Origin: Nonomuraea sediminis
Lineage (GTDB): Bacteria > Actinomycetota > Actinomycetes > Streptosporangiales > Streptosporangiaceae
NCBI RefSeq assembly: GCF_018531495.1
Contig: NZ_JAHDTI010000007.1
Coordinates: 310,001 to 374,000 of the forward strand
DNA: 64,000 nucleotides
Reading direction: 5' to 3'
Part shown: positions 43,202-51,995 of the stretch, one piece after another
Position numbering within the stretch: the stretch's first letter is position 1
How the letters are laid out: every line of letters begins with the position of its first letter
Made by a program: the position numbers and the translations under genes
The notes under the pieces: generated by a model
Seen by the model: the letters and a program-made list of their open reading frames with translations, nothing else
Told to the model about the DNA's origin: nothing
Database searches by the model: none

Positions 43202-45292
43202 TCAGCGCTTCGCGGCGCAGTCGTAGAGGGGGCCGCCTGCTGTCAGGCCGCCAGGCGTTGGAGTGCCCGGTGTGGAGGCGGCGGGACTTCCCCCGTAGGC
43301 GGTGGCGGGAACTTCGGTGCAGTTCTCTTTCATCCACTGCGACCGCTGCGTGCTCGCCGTCCCGCCCATCATGGCGCCGAAGCCGCCCGATCCCAGGACG
43401 AAGCGCAGTTGCCCGGAACTCGTCCAGTCCTTCAGTTGCCGGACGGTCGGGGCGTCGTCGATGCCCATGAAGCCGCCCATGCCGATGACGGTGGCGTCGC
43501 TGTTCAGGATGAAGCCGGAGGCGAAGATGGAGCCACCCTCGACGGCGAGCTTGATCCGGGCGGAGCCGGAGTTCTCGACGGCATAGTCGAGGATCTTGCG
43601 CTGGTCGGAGGTGAGCTCGATGCTCCCGCCAAGCGCGCCTTTGGGCAACCCGGCCGGCATGCCGCCGTTCGCGCTCGGGAACCCTTCGGGGAGCTTCATG
43701 CCTGGCGGGAGCTGCATCCCTCCTGGCAGTTCGAACCCGCCAGGAGCCGGGCCGCCTCCGCCGCCGAAGGGCATGGCCGGCGGTCCCGCGGTGGGGTTGG
43801 CGCCGCCCATCGCCGACGTGGAGCCGGGGACGCTGATCGCCCAGGCCGCCGGCGCCGACAGCACCGCCAGGAGGGCGATGCCGAGCGCGGCGGGAAGCAG
43901 CCGTCGGCGGACGGCGGACAGGAGCAGCAGCACGATCGCCGCCACTCCGGCGATGCCCACGGGCCAGACCAGCCAGCCGTTCCAGGACGGGACCCGCTCG
44001 ATCATGGCGACTGCCCAGGCTGTGGTCACCGCGACGGCCCCGGCTCCCAGCGGGAGTGCCCAGCGGGCCCCGGCACGGTGGGCGCGGGCCAGTGTCGTGG
44101 CGAGGCCGGCGGTGATGGCCGCGATGGCCGGGGCCAGCTGCGTCGTGTAGTACGGGTGGAAGATCCCCTGCTGGGTGGCGAACACCAGGCTGCAGACCAC
44201 CAGCCAGGTTCCCCACAGCACCCATCCGGCCGCTCCCAGCGGCTCACCGGGCGTCGCGACGCCGCGTCGGCGCAGTACGGCGACGGCCAGAGCCAGCGTC
44301 AGAGCCACCCCGCACAACGGCAGCAGCCAGCTGATCTGCCCGCCGACCTGCTCGTTGAAGAGCCGTCCCGGACCGGCCGCTCCGCCGAAGGAGATGCCGA
44401 AGCTACCTGCGCCGCCCAGGCCGTCGCCCGGACTGCCGCCCGGGGCGCCGTTCCCGCCGAAGATCCGGCCGAGGCCGTTGTAGCCGATGACCAGGTCCCA
44501 GGCGCTGCCGTCGGTGCTGCCGCCGATGTACGGGCGGTCTCCCGGCCAGAGCGCGACCATCGCGACCCACCACAGGGAGGACACCACGAGAACGGCGCCA
44601 CCGGCCAGCAGCTTGACGAGCCGGCCGAGCCAGGGGCCGCTCGCGCCGACCAGCCAGGCCGCCGCGAAAGCGGGGATCACCATCCAGGCGGCCAGCATCT
44701 TCGTCAGGAAGCCGAGGCCGATCAGGAACCCGGCGGCGCACAACCACCGCAGGCAAGCCCGGCCGGAAGCCGTCCGCAGGGCTCGGGACAACGCGTACGC
44801 CGCCGCCACCAGCGTCAGCACCAGCAGGGTGTCCGGGTTGTTGTCACGGTTGATCGCCACCGTGATCGGGGTCAGGGTCAGGACCAGCGCGGCCAGCAGC
44901 CCCGCCGCCTCGCCTGCCCACAGGCGCACGGTTCGGTGCAGGAGGAACACCGTGGCGACGCCTTCCAGCACCTGGGGCAGGATCAACGCCCAGCCGTACA
45001 GGCCGAAGATCTTGGTGGAGAGGACCTGCGGCCACAGCGCCGCCGGCGGCTTGTCGACGGTGATCACACCCGCCGGGTCGAAGGAGCCGAACAGGAAGTT
45101 CGTCCAGCTCTGGCCCATCGACTTCACGGCGGCGGAGTAGTAGCCGTTGCCCCAGCCAAGGGAGCCCAGGGCCCAGCCGTACAGGGCAGCGGCCAGGAGC
45201 AGGATCGCCGCCAGCCCAGCCGGAGCGGCCCAGCCTGGGAGCGGACGCCCTGTGGCGCGCGGCAGCGATGGGAGTTCAGTGGTGTCGGTCAT
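43202..45292 (-). CDS. ArnT/PMT-like integral membrane glycosyltransferase
   Basis: A 696-residue GT39/ArnT-type enzyme that transfers a sugar from a polyprenyl-phosphate donor to an outside acceptor. About twelve hydrophobic segments; the outer loop after helix 1 has the family region NGYYSAAVKSMGQSWTN and ITVDKPPAALW. Residues about 530-600 are a Gly/Pro/Met-rich low-complexity stretch (PFGGGGGPAPGGFELPGGMQ and on), then a soluble C-terminal domain (about 600-696, with SDATVIGMGGFMGIDDAP). The upstream GT2-GtrA gene probably makes the lipid-linked donor sugar. This YkcA/YkcB-like pair is common in actinomycetes. Confidence 0.88.
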   Translation of the reverse strand: MTDTTELPSLPRATGRPLPGWAAPAGLAAILLLAAALYGWALGSLGWGNGYYSAAVKSMGQSWTNFLFGSFDPAGVITVDKPPAALWPQVLSTKIFGLYGWALILPQVLEGVATVFLLHRTVRLWAGEAAGLLAALVLTLTPITVAINRDNNPDTLLVLTLVAAAYALSRALRTASGRACLRWLCAAGFLIGLGFLTKMLAAWMVIPAFAAAWLVGASGPWLGRLVKLLAGGAVLVVSSLWWVAMVALWPGDRPYIGGSTDGSAWDLVIGYNGLGRIFGGNGAPGGSPGDGLGGAGSFGISFGGAAGPGRLFNEQVGGQISWLLPLCGVALTLALAVAVLRRRGVATPGEPLGAAGWVLWGTWLVVCSLVFATQQGIFHPYYTTQLAPAIAAITAGLATTLARAHRAGARWALPLGAGAVAVTTAWAVAMIERVPSWNGWLVWPVGIAGVAAIVLLLLSAVRRRLLPAALGIALLAVLSAPAAWAISVPGSTSAMGGANPTAGPPAMPFGGGGGPAPGGFELPGGMQLPPGMKLPEGFPSANGGMPAGLPKGALGGSIELTSDQRKILDYAVENSGSARIKLAVEGGSIFASGFILNSDATVIGMGGFMGIDDAPTVRQLKDWTSSGQLRFVLGSGGFGAMMGGTASTQRSQWMKENCTEVPATAYGGSPAASTPGTPTPGGLTAGGPLYDCAAKR

Positions 45293-45318
45293 CTGTGTTT
45301 CTTCTTCTCCGAAGACGG

Positions 45319-46566
45319 TCAGGGCGTGGTGCGGCGGAAGACGGCCAGCCGCAGCACCACGAAGCGGACGGCGGTGACCAGCACGGCCGAGGCGGTGAGC
45401 ACCAGCGTCTCGGCCGCGGCCGACGCCTCGGGCTGGACCTGGCGGAACAGCAGCACGGCGGCGGAAGTGACGACGTACCCGATCACGAACAGGGCGCCCG
45501 CCCCCAGATGTGCCCGCCCGGCGCCCGTGCCAGACCAGCGGAAGGTGAGACGGCGATTGGCCTCGGTATTGAGCACGGTGAGGACGATCAGCGAGACCAG
45601 GTTCGCGAGCACGGGCGGCCACCACGCGCGCAGCAGCCAATAGAGCAGGGCCTGGCCGGCCGTCGAGAGCACGCCGATGGCGGCGAAACAGCCGACCTCC
45701 CAGGTGATCCGGGAGCGGGCCCTGGCGGGGGCCAGCACGGCGTCGGGGTGCTCGGCGGCGGGGGCGGGGCGCCTCGGCAGCGGGGCCCGCGCGGCACCCG
45801 ACGCCTTCATGCGGGCCACCCGCCACAGGCCGCGCAGATCGTCCGCGGCGGTGCTGACGACGTCGACCCGGGTGTCGACGTCCTCGACCCAGTCGACCGG
45901 GACCTCGTGGATGCGCAGCCCGTTGTGCTCGGCGAGCAGCAGCAGCTCGGTGTCGAAGAACCAGGCGTCGTCCTGCGTCCGCTCGAGGAGCGGGCCGAGC
46001 ACATCCGTACGGGCGGCCTTGAAGCCGCACTGCGCGTCGCTGAAACGGGCTCCGTGGGTGAGCCAGATGATCGCGTTGTAGCAGCGGGAGATCAGCTCAC
46101 GGCGCGGCCCGCGCACGGTACGCGCGCCGGGGGCCAGCCGGCTGCCGATGGCGAGGTCGGAGTGACCGCTGGCGAGCGGGGCGATCAGCGGCAGCAGAGC
46201 GTCCAAGCGCGTGGACAGGTCGACGTCCATGTAGACGACGATGTCGGCCTCGCTCGCGCCCCACACCGTACGCAGCGCGAGCCCGCGCCCCTTCCTGTCG
46301 AGATGGACCACGTCCGTTCCGGGCAGTTCGGCGGCCAGCTCCCGGGCCACCTCCAGCGTCCGGTCACCGCTCGCGTTGTCCGCCACGGTGATCCGCCACG
46401 GGAACGGCATCCGCTCACGCAGGTGTGCGTGAAGGGTGAGCAGGCACCCCGGGAGCGCCCGCTCCTCGTTGTGGACGGGGATGACGATCTCGACCGTGGG
46501 ACCCGGTGGACTGAGCGGATCCGGTCGCTTGGAGAGCTGGAAGCCCCCAAGGATTGTGTTGGTCAT
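45319..46566 (-). CDS. Polyprenyl-phosphate glycosyltransferase fused to GtrA domain
   Basis: A 415-residue fusion. Residues about 20-250 are a GT2 (dolichyl-phosphate-sugar synthase-like) domain: VEIVIPVHNEERALPG, ADNASGDRT and the metal-binding Asp-x-Asp in VYMDVDLST. Residues about 290-410 are a four-helix GtrA domain, the flippase-like partner. The enzyme makes polyprenyl-phosphate sugar on the inner face and GtrA may help it cross, feeding the downstream ArnT-like transferase 26 bases away. The ATG at 46566 has GGAGGGC just upstream. Confidence 0.9.
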   Translation of the reverse strand: MTNTILGGFQLSKRPDPLSPPGPTVEIVIPVHNEERALPGCLLTLHAHLRERMPFPWRITVADNASGDRTLEVARELAAELPGTDVVHLDRKGRGLALRTVWGASEADIVVYMDVDLSTRLDALLPLIAPLASGHSDLAIGSRLAPGARTVRGPRRELISRCYNAIIWLTHGARFSDAQCGFKAARTDVLGPLLERTQDDAWFFDTELLLLAEHNGLRIHEVPVDWVEDVDTRVDVVSTAADDLRGLWRVARMKASGAARAPLPRRPAPAAEHPDAVLAPARARSRITWEVGCFAAIGVLSTAGQALLYWLLRAWWPPVLANLVSLIVLTVLNTEANRRLTFRWSGTGAGRAHLGAGALFVIGYVVTSAAVLLFRQVQPEASAAAETLVLTASAVLVTAVRFVVLRLAVFRRTTP

Positions 46567-46696
46567 TGCCCTCCGCCGCCTGTCAGGCGCAAGGCCAGGG
46601 CCTGCGTCGTCGTGGTCATTACTCAAGACTCGTGCCGTCGATCCAAGAGAACGTCCACCTGGAGGAGGTTCCTGATCTGCGGCGATCGCAGTAGAC

Positions 46697-46720
46697 GCGG
46701 GTGCGGGCTACCGCGCCCGC
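46697..46720 (-). terminator. Hairpin after the two-component operon
   Basis: GCGGGTGCGG and CCGCGCCCGC pair over ten positions (one G-T type mismatch) around a four-base loop, starting ten bases past the response-regulator stop. Likely terminator, without U tract. Confidence 0.5.
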
Positions 46721-46729
46721 GGTGGCCGA

Positions 46730-47401
46730 TCAGCGGGCCTGGGGACGGACCAGGCCGGTCTCGTAGGCGATGATCACCAGTTGGGCGCGGTCGTGCGCCT
46801 TCAGCTTGGTCATGGCCCGGTTGACGTGCGTCTTGGCGGTCACCCGGCTGATTCCCAGCAGGTCGGCGATCTCGTCGTTGGTGCGCCCATGTGCCACCAG
46901 GATCATCACCTCCCTTTCGCGCTCGGTGAGCACGGCCAGGTCTGCGGGCACGTGCTCGACCGAGGCGCCCGGGCCGGCCAGGAAGCGGGTGATCAAGCCT
47001 CTGGTCGCCGACGGCGACAGCAGCGCCTCACCCCTGGCCACCACCCTGATGGCGTCCTGCAACTCGCCGGCCTCCACGCTCTTGCCGAGGAAGCCGCCGG
47101 CGCCCGCCCGCAGCGCGGCGAAGACGTATTCGTCGACCTCGAACGTGGTCAGGATCAGCACCCGGACGCCGGCCATCGCCTCATCGCAGGTGATCTCCCT
47201 CGTCGCGGCCAGGCCGTCCATCCCGGGCATACGGATGTCCATCAGAACCACGTCGGCCATGGTCTGCCGCGCCAGCCGTACGGCGTCATGACCGTTGGCG
47301 GCCTCGCCGACCACCGTCAGGTCGGGCGCCGAGTCGATCAGCACCCGGAACCCGGCGCGGACCAGCGCCTGGTCATCGGCCAGCAAGATCCTGATCGTCA
47401 T
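46730..47401 (-). CDS. NarL/LuxR-type response regulator
   Basis: A 223-residue regulator with a receiver domain (phospho-acceptor Asp55 in VVLMDIRMPGMDG, acidic pair at ADDQ, Lys in LGKSVEAGE) and a C-terminal LuxR helix-turn-helix (LTEREREVMILVAHGRTNDE, ISRVTAKTHVNRAMTKL). The start overlaps the kinase gene stop by four bases, so the pair is coupled. Target genes are unknown. Confidence 0.95.
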   Translation of the reverse strand: MTIRILLADDQALVRAGFRVLIDSAPDLTVVGEAANGHDAVRLARQTMADVVLMDIRMPGMDGLAATREITCDEAMAGVRVLILTTFEVDEYVFAALRAGAGGFLGKSVEAGELQDAIRVVARGEALLSPSATRGLITRFLAGPGASVEHVPADLAVLTEREREVMILVAHGRTNDEIADLLGISRVTAKTHVNRAMTKLKAHDRAQLVIIAYETGLVRPQAR

Positions 47402-48594
47402 GGTTCGTTCTTCCTGGAGGTGGGGAGCACAGCGCGCACACGGAATCCACCGTCACCCATCGGCCCGGCGCGGAAGATCCCTTCGACCGACAGGGCGCGC
47501 TCCCGCATGCCGATCAGTCCGTGTCCGGTCCCGGGGGAGATTCCGAGTGGATCGCTCTCGCCGTCATCGACCACCTCCACGATCACCTCGTCGGGGGTGT
47601 AGTCGATCCGTACGGACGCGGTCGCCCGTGGCGCGTGCTTGCTCACGTTGGTCAGCGCCTCCTGGACGATCCGGAACGCGGCGAGGTCCACAGGAGCGGG
47701 CAACGGCCTCGGGTCGCCGTAGACCGTCCAGCCCAGCTTCAGCCCGGCGGAGGTGAAGGAATCGATCAGCTCGGGCAGCCGGTCCAGTCCCGGCGCGGGC
47801 TCGGTGAGGAGTTCGTCGCCGCTGCCCGGACGGCGCAGCAGCCCCACCGTCGTCCGCAACTCCTCCAGCGCCTCCTTGCCCGCGGTGCGGACATGGCCCA
47901 GCGCCGCGCGGGCCTGCTCGGGTTCTGTCGCCAGCACATGCGCGGCGACCTGCGCCTGCACGTTGATCAGCGCGATGTGATGGGCGAGAACGTCGTGCAA
48001 CTCGCGCGCTATGCGCAGCCGTTCCTCCATCACCCGGCGTTCCGCCTCTTCCTCGCGCGTCTCCTCGGCCCTGCGCGCCCGCTCCTCGACGGCGGCCACG
48101 TAGGCGCGCCGGCTGCGCAGCGCGTCCCCGACGGCGGTGGCCATGCCGATCGAGGCGATCGGTGCCAGCACTTCCGGTGCCAGCCACGCACTCCCGGCGA
48201 ACACGACCTTGGTCACGGTGACCACAAGCGCCACGAGCCCTCCGCAGACCCAGGCCTTCCGGCGCGGGAAGCGCGAGGCCACCGTGTACACCACGATCGC
48301 CGGCCCCAGGTCCAATGGGCCGCGCCCGCCGTCGATCACGACGGAGGCGACGAACCCGGCGACCGTGACGGCGAGAACGGCGCGGGGCCACCGCTGCCGG
48401 AAGATCAGAGCGCCGCAGACTACCGAAGCCAGCACGAGGCCGGACGTGGTGAGGGGCTGTATCCGGCCGTCCGGCCCAACTCCCGGTGGGAGCGGCGCCA
48501 GCAGCGTCATCGCGTACACGCACACGGCCAGGATCGTGTCCGCCACATAAGGTCGGGAAAGGAGTTCCTGTCTCAGCCAGGTCAGCGGACGCAC
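47398..48594 (-). CDS. Sensor histidine kinase (HisKA_3 type)
   Basis: A 398-residue kinase starting at GTG. Six or so hydrophobic segments fill residues 15-165 with little extracytoplasmic sequence, so it probably senses membrane state. The dimerisation domain has the phospho-acceptor His in ARELHDVLAHHIALI; the ATPase domain has VDDGESDPLGISPGTGHGL. This intramembrane type, paired with a NarL regulator, is one of the commonest two-component classes in actinomycetes. Confidence 0.93.
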   Translation of the reverse strand: MRPLTWLRQELLSRPYVADTILAVCVYAMTLLAPLPPGVGPDGRIQPLTTSGLVLASVVCGALIFRQRWPRAVLAVTVAGFVASVVIDGGRGPLDLGPAIVVYTVASRFPRRKAWVCGGLVALVVTVTKVVFAGSAWLAPEVLAPIASIGMATAVGDALRSRRAYVAAVEERARRAEETREEEAERRVMEERLRIARELHDVLAHHIALINVQAQVAAHVLATEPEQARAALGHVRTAGKEALEELRTTVGLLRRPGSGDELLTEPAPGLDRLPELIDSFTSAGLKLGWTVYGDPRPLPAPVDLAAFRIVQEALTNVSKHAPRATASVRIDYTPDEVIVEVVDDGESDPLGISPGTGHGLIGMRERALSVEGIFRAGPMGDGGFRVRAVLPTSRKNEP

Positions 48595-48688
48595 CCCTAC
48601 ACGTTAGGTCTGACCTGGGCGCATTCCCTCATCCCGTGGTACTGGTCCGCTGTACTGCGACCGTGGTACGCATGACTATCGGCTGCCG

Positions 48689-49126
48689 TCATGCCTTCAG
48701 GATCAGTTGCAGCAGCTCGCGCAAGCTCTCGCGCTGCTGCGTGGTCAGCCGAGCCAGGGGTTCGGCGGCGAAGGGCATGCGGGCCCGGAGGTCGGCGGCG
48801 ACGGTACGGCCGGCCGCGGTGGCGGCGACGCGCTTGACACGGCGGTCGGCCTGGTCGAGGCTGCGCTCGACCAGGCCGCGGGACTCCAGCCGGTCGATGA
48901 TCGCGGTCACGTTGGACGGCTCCGCGTGCAACCGGTCGGCGATGTGGCGCGTCGGGACCGGGCCTTCGATGGCGAGCAGTGCCTTGGCTTGGAGCGGGGT
49001 CAGGTCGTGGGCTGCCGCGGCGGCCTCGGACTCCTGGGTGTAGCGGCGGTTCACGGCCGCGAAGAGGCTGACGATCTCCCTGGTGAGCTCGTCCGGCGGG
49101 TTCGGCATGGCGACCAGCGTACCCAT
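48689..49126 (-). CDS. MarR-family transcriptional regulator
   Basis: A 145-residue winged-helix regulator: LTPLQAKALLAIEGPVPTRH, IADRLHAEPSNVTAIIDRLE (recognition helix) and the wing VERSLDQADRRVKRVA. A second ATG six codons in gives MPNPPDELT and is an alternative start. It is divergent from an SDR gene; the 83 bases between them carry a pair of direct repeats likely bound by this protein. The ligand is unknown. Confidence 0.9.
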   Translation of the reverse strand: MGTLVAMPNPPDELTREIVSLFAAVNRRYTQESEAAAAAHDLTPLQAKALLAIEGPVPTRHIADRLHAEPSNVTAIIDRLESRGLVERSLDQADRRVKRVAATAAGRTVAADLRARMPFAAEPLARLTTQQRESLRELLQLILKA

Positions 49127-49156
49127 GTGCTTGACAAACGAAAATATCTGGGCTCA

Positions 49157-49183
49157 TAGTTATGTCTAATATTAGTTATGTCT
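49157..49183. promoter_or_regulatory. Direct repeats in the MarR-SDR promoter region
   Basis: TAGTTATGTCT occurs twice, at 49157-49167 and 49173-49183, 16 bases apart, with AATAT between. The AT-rich element stands out from the GC-rich surroundings and should contain the promoter(s) and the MarR binding sites. The SDR start follows 26 bases later with AAGG before the ATG. Confidence 0.5.
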
Positions 49184-49209
49184 CATAAGTAAGTGAGAGG
49201 TCACCAAGG

Positions 49210-50019
49210 ATGAGCACCAAGACCGTTCTGATCACCGGCACCTCCTCCGGCATCGGCCTGGCCACCGCCGTCGCCGCCGCGCGGAGCGGCTGGCACGTGA
49301 TCGCCACCATGCGCGACACCGCCAAGGCGGGCGCGCTGCTGGAAGCCGGAGTCACCGTCGACGTCCGGGCCCTGGACGTGACAGACCCGGCCTCGGTCGA
49401 GGCCTGCCTGGCCGGCCTCGACCGGCTGGACGCGCTGGTCAACAACGCCGGCGCCGGCCACGTCGGCACCCTGGAGCAGGAGAGCGTCGAGGACGTGCGT
49501 GCCGTCATGGAGGTCAACTTCTTCGGCGTGCTGAACGTCACGAAGGCCGCACTGCCCCTGCTGCGGGCGAGCAAGGGCCGTGTAGTGACCGTGACCAGCG
49601 TCGGCGGAGTGATCGGCCAGCCCTTCAACGAGGCATACTGCGCCGCCAAATTCGCGGTCGAAGGCTTCATGGAGTCCCTCGCGCCGGTCGCGGCCACGGC
49701 CGGCGTGTCCGTCAGTGTGGTCGAGCCGGGCGCGGTGGCCAGCGAGTTCGTCAGGAACGTGGGCCTCGCGGACAACGCACTGGAGCAGGCCGGGCCGTAC
49801 GCGCCGGCCCTGTCCGCCTATCTGGAGCGCACCCGCGGCGCCTTCGCCGCCGCGCAGACGCCGCAGGACGTGGCGGCGCAGATAGTCGATCTGCTCGCGG
49901 CCGAGCGGCCCGCCTTCCGGGTGCTCACCTCCGATGTCGCGCGCGCCTTCGCCGGGACGAAGCTCAAGGACCTCGACGGCTCGGCCGTGCAGACGCTGAC
50001 CAGCGCGTGGGTCGCCTAG
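49210..50019 (+). CDS. Short-chain dehydrogenase/reductase
   Basis: A 269-residue classical SDR with intact cofactor motif TGTSSGIG, NNAGAG, Ser in TSVGGVIGQ and catalytic YCAAKFAVEGF. The loop MRDTAKAGALL and the sequence VEPGAVASEF resemble the retinol/17-beta-HSD-like group of bacterial SDRs. Divergent from MarR, which probably represses it. Unlike the SDR at 42305 it has a long C-terminal helix region (about 200-269). Confidence 0.9.
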   Translation: MSTKTVLITGTSSGIGLATAVAAARSGWHVIATMRDTAKAGALLEAGVTVDVRALDVTDPASVEACLAGLDRLDALVNNAGAGHVGTLEQESVEDVRAVMEVNFFGVLNVTKAALPLLRASKGRVVTVTSVGGVIGQPFNEAYCAAKFAVEGFMESLAPVAATAGVSVSVVEPGAVASEFVRNVGLADNALEQAGPYAPALSAYLERTRGAFAAAQTPQDVAAQIVDLLAAERPAFRVLTSDVARAFAGTKLKDLDGSAVQTLTSAWVA

Positions 50020-50125
50020 GAACGGTACGGCCGGCACTCTGCCCCCCAGGTCCCCGACCCCTGCACCCCGCCTGTCGGACGGCATCCTTCGTGAGCTTGT
50101 GACGGCGCACCTCGCAGGCGGCCTC

Positions 50126-50944
50126 TCACGACCGCGGTCTGAAGCCGTCATCCAACCCCGAGCCGGCTCTGACCGTGGCCTCCATTTCGGCATCCAGCGG
50201 CTGGATTGTCAGCCGGTGGACGCCCAATGCCGCGTAGCGCTGGGCAGTGTCCCGATCGACGGGGCCCGGGGGCGGGGTGATCGTGATCTCTAGTTCACCC
50301 AGGCCCGCAGGCCTTTCGTAGAGCTTGGCCGCGTCCTGGAGGTCGGACAGCGAGCGGGCCGCCTCCTGCGGGGTCAGGTAGACGCCGTACCAGCCATCGG
50401 CCGACTGAATCGCCCGGCGCATGGCCGCCCTGGAGTGGCCGCCCACCACGATCGGCGGGCGCCGTTGCGGGCGCGGCCGCTGTACGACATCCGCAAAGGC
50501 CACGAAATTTCCGGCAAACGGTTGATCGTCCCAAAGGGCCTGCATGGCGGCCAGATACTCGTCTGTACGGGCACCGCGGCTGTCCAGCGAGACACCCATG
50601 GCGGCCAGCTCCTGTTCCACATACCCTGCGCCGACGCCGACGATCAGGCGCCCCCGCGAGAGCAGGTCGAGAGAGGTGAGCTGCTTGGCCAGCAGCACCG
50701 GCTGGCGCTGGGGGAGCACCAGGACGCCGAGGCCGAGCTTGATCGTGGTGGTCAGGGCCGCCAGATGAGCCAGGGCGACCACGGCCTCAAGGCGGCCCTG
50801 CTCGTCCGAGGAGGGAGGCATCGCGATGTGATCGCCCACCCAGATCGACTCGAAGCCCATCTTCTCGGCCAGCTGCGCCCGGCCGGCCAGCGTATCCGGG
50901 TCGACGTTCTCGCCGCGGTGCAGCCCGTAGAGTCCGATCTTCAT
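50126..50944 (-). CDS. LLM-class F420-dependent oxidoreductase
   Basis: A 272-residue luciferase-like TIM-barrel oxidoreductase. Typical pieces are MGFESIWVGDHIAMP, LGLGVLVLPQRQPVLLAKQL, LSRGRLIVGVGAGYVEQEL and PRPQRRPPIVVGGHS. Members in actinomycetes use F420 or FMN. The ATG at 50944 matches the family start. Divergent from a LysR regulator that is likely to control it. The 106 bases between it and the convergent SDR hold nothing distinct. Confidence 0.87.
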   Translation of the reverse strand: MKIGLYGLHRGENVDPDTLAGRAQLAEKMGFESIWVGDHIAMPPSSDEQGRLEAVVALAHLAALTTTIKLGLGVLVLPQRQPVLLAKQLTSLDLLSRGRLIVGVGAGYVEQELAAMGVSLDSRGARTDEYLAAMQALWDDQPFAGNFVAFADVVQRPRPQRRPPIVVGGHSRAAMRRAIQSADGWYGVYLTPQEAARSLSDLQDAAKLYERPAGLGELEITITPPPGPVDRDTAQRYAALGVHRLTIQPLDAEMEATVRAGSGLDDGFRPRS

Positions 50945-51002
50945 GCGGATCACCGTAGGTTTTCCTTGGCGATGTGACCAGCGAATGTCTGGCATGGCTA
51001 AC

Positions 51003-51017
51003 ATGCGAAACTCGCAT
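51003..51017. promoter_or_regulatory. LysR-type dyad in the divergent promoter
   Basis: ATGCGA, three bases, TCGCAT: a perfect 6-bp inverted repeat 27 bases before the LysR start and 59 bases from the divergent oxidoreductase start. Location and size suit a LysR regulatory binding site. Confidence 0.55.
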
Positions 51018-51044
51018 ACCGAGCCACTGTTGGGGGAAGGCGTC

Positions 51045-51983
51045 ATGGATGTCTCCTGGCTGGCGGTGTTCACCGAGGTGGCCGCCAGGAAGTCCTTCAC
51101 GGCGGCAGGGGAGGCACTCGGCTACACCCAGTCCGCTGTGTCACGCCAGATCGCGTCCCTGGAGGGCGAGCTCGGCGTCGCGCTGTTCGATCGTCATCCG
51201 CGCGGTGTGGAGCTCACCGAGGAGGGCCGCCGCCTGCTGGAGCACGCGATCGCCATCCTGGACCGGCTGGCGGCGGCGAGGCACGATGTGCACGACGTGG
51301 GCCAGTTGCGCGTCGGAGCGTTCGACACCGCCGACGCCGATCTGGTCCCTGGCGCCATGGCCGCGTTCGGGCGGGCACACCCGAGCGTCGTCCTGTCGCT
51401 GGTGGAAAGCACGACCGACCCGTTGCTGGCCCGTCTCCGGACCGGCGAGATCGACTTGGCGGTGGTGAGCGCCTACCCGGGCAGGCCGCTGGAGGCGGGC
51501 CCGTTCGCCCTGCACCACCTCCTGGACGACCCGCTGCTGGTGGCCTTGCCCGCAGGGCACCGGCTGGCGGGCAGGACGAGCCTGCGCCTGGCCGAACTGG
51601 AGGGGGAGTCCTGGATCGAGGGCTTCCCCGAAGGCTCGGAGACGTTGATCGCCCTCCATCGGCGCACCGGCTTGCGGCCCCGCATCGCCTTCGCGGCCAG
51701 GGAGTGGACTGCCAAGCAGGGCTTCGTCGCCGCGGGGCTCGGGCTGGCGCTGGTGCCGTCACTGGCGGCGGGCGCCATCCGCCCCGACATCACGCTGGTG
51801 CCCCTGGAGGACGAGCCGACCAGGACCGTCTACGCGGCCACCAGGAAGGGCGTGGCGCCGCTCCAGTCGGAGTTCATCCGGTGCCTGCGGGAGACCTCCG
51901 TCGCAGGAAGGTGGTCATCAGCAGATCCCTGCGGTGGCGCCGGCCTGCTACCAGGGTCGAGCCCGCCTCGCGCTCGTCCATGA
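51045..51983 (+). CDS. LysR-family transcriptional regulator
   Basis: A 312-residue activator-type protein. The helix-turn-helix is at about 1-60 (FTEVAARKSFTAAGEALGYT, QSAVSRQIASLEGELGVALF), and a periplasmic-binding-like effector domain spans about 90-290. The ATG at 51045 follows GGGGGAAGG. The last 25 residues are Pro/Gly-rich and not conserved. It is divergent from the LLM oxidoreductase gene with a dyad between them. Confidence 0.92.
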   Translation: MDVSWLAVFTEVAARKSFTAAGEALGYTQSAVSRQIASLEGELGVALFDRHPRGVELTEEGRRLLEHAIAILDRLAAARHDVHDVGQLRVGAFDTADADLVPGAMAAFGRAHPSVVLSLVESTTDPLLARLRTGEIDLAVVSAYPGRPLEAGPFALHHLLDDPLLVALPAGHRLAGRTSLRLAELEGESWIEGFPEGSETLIALHRRTGLRPRIAFAAREWTAKQGFVAAGLGLALVPSLAAGAIRPDITLVPLEDEPTRTVYAATRKGVAPLQSEFIRCLRETSVAGRWSSADPCGGAGLLPGSSPPRARP

Positions 51984-51995
51984 AGCCCTGGTCTT

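Noticed and set aside
43160..45643. Long + strand frame of 827 codons opposite the glycosyltransferase genes
   Set aside because: It is the mirror of real - strand genes in high-GC DNA; its product is Arg/Gly/Gln-rich with no domain.
43202..46030. 942-residue glycosyltransferase
   Set aside because: Codons before 45292 overlap the GT2-GtrA gene out of frame.
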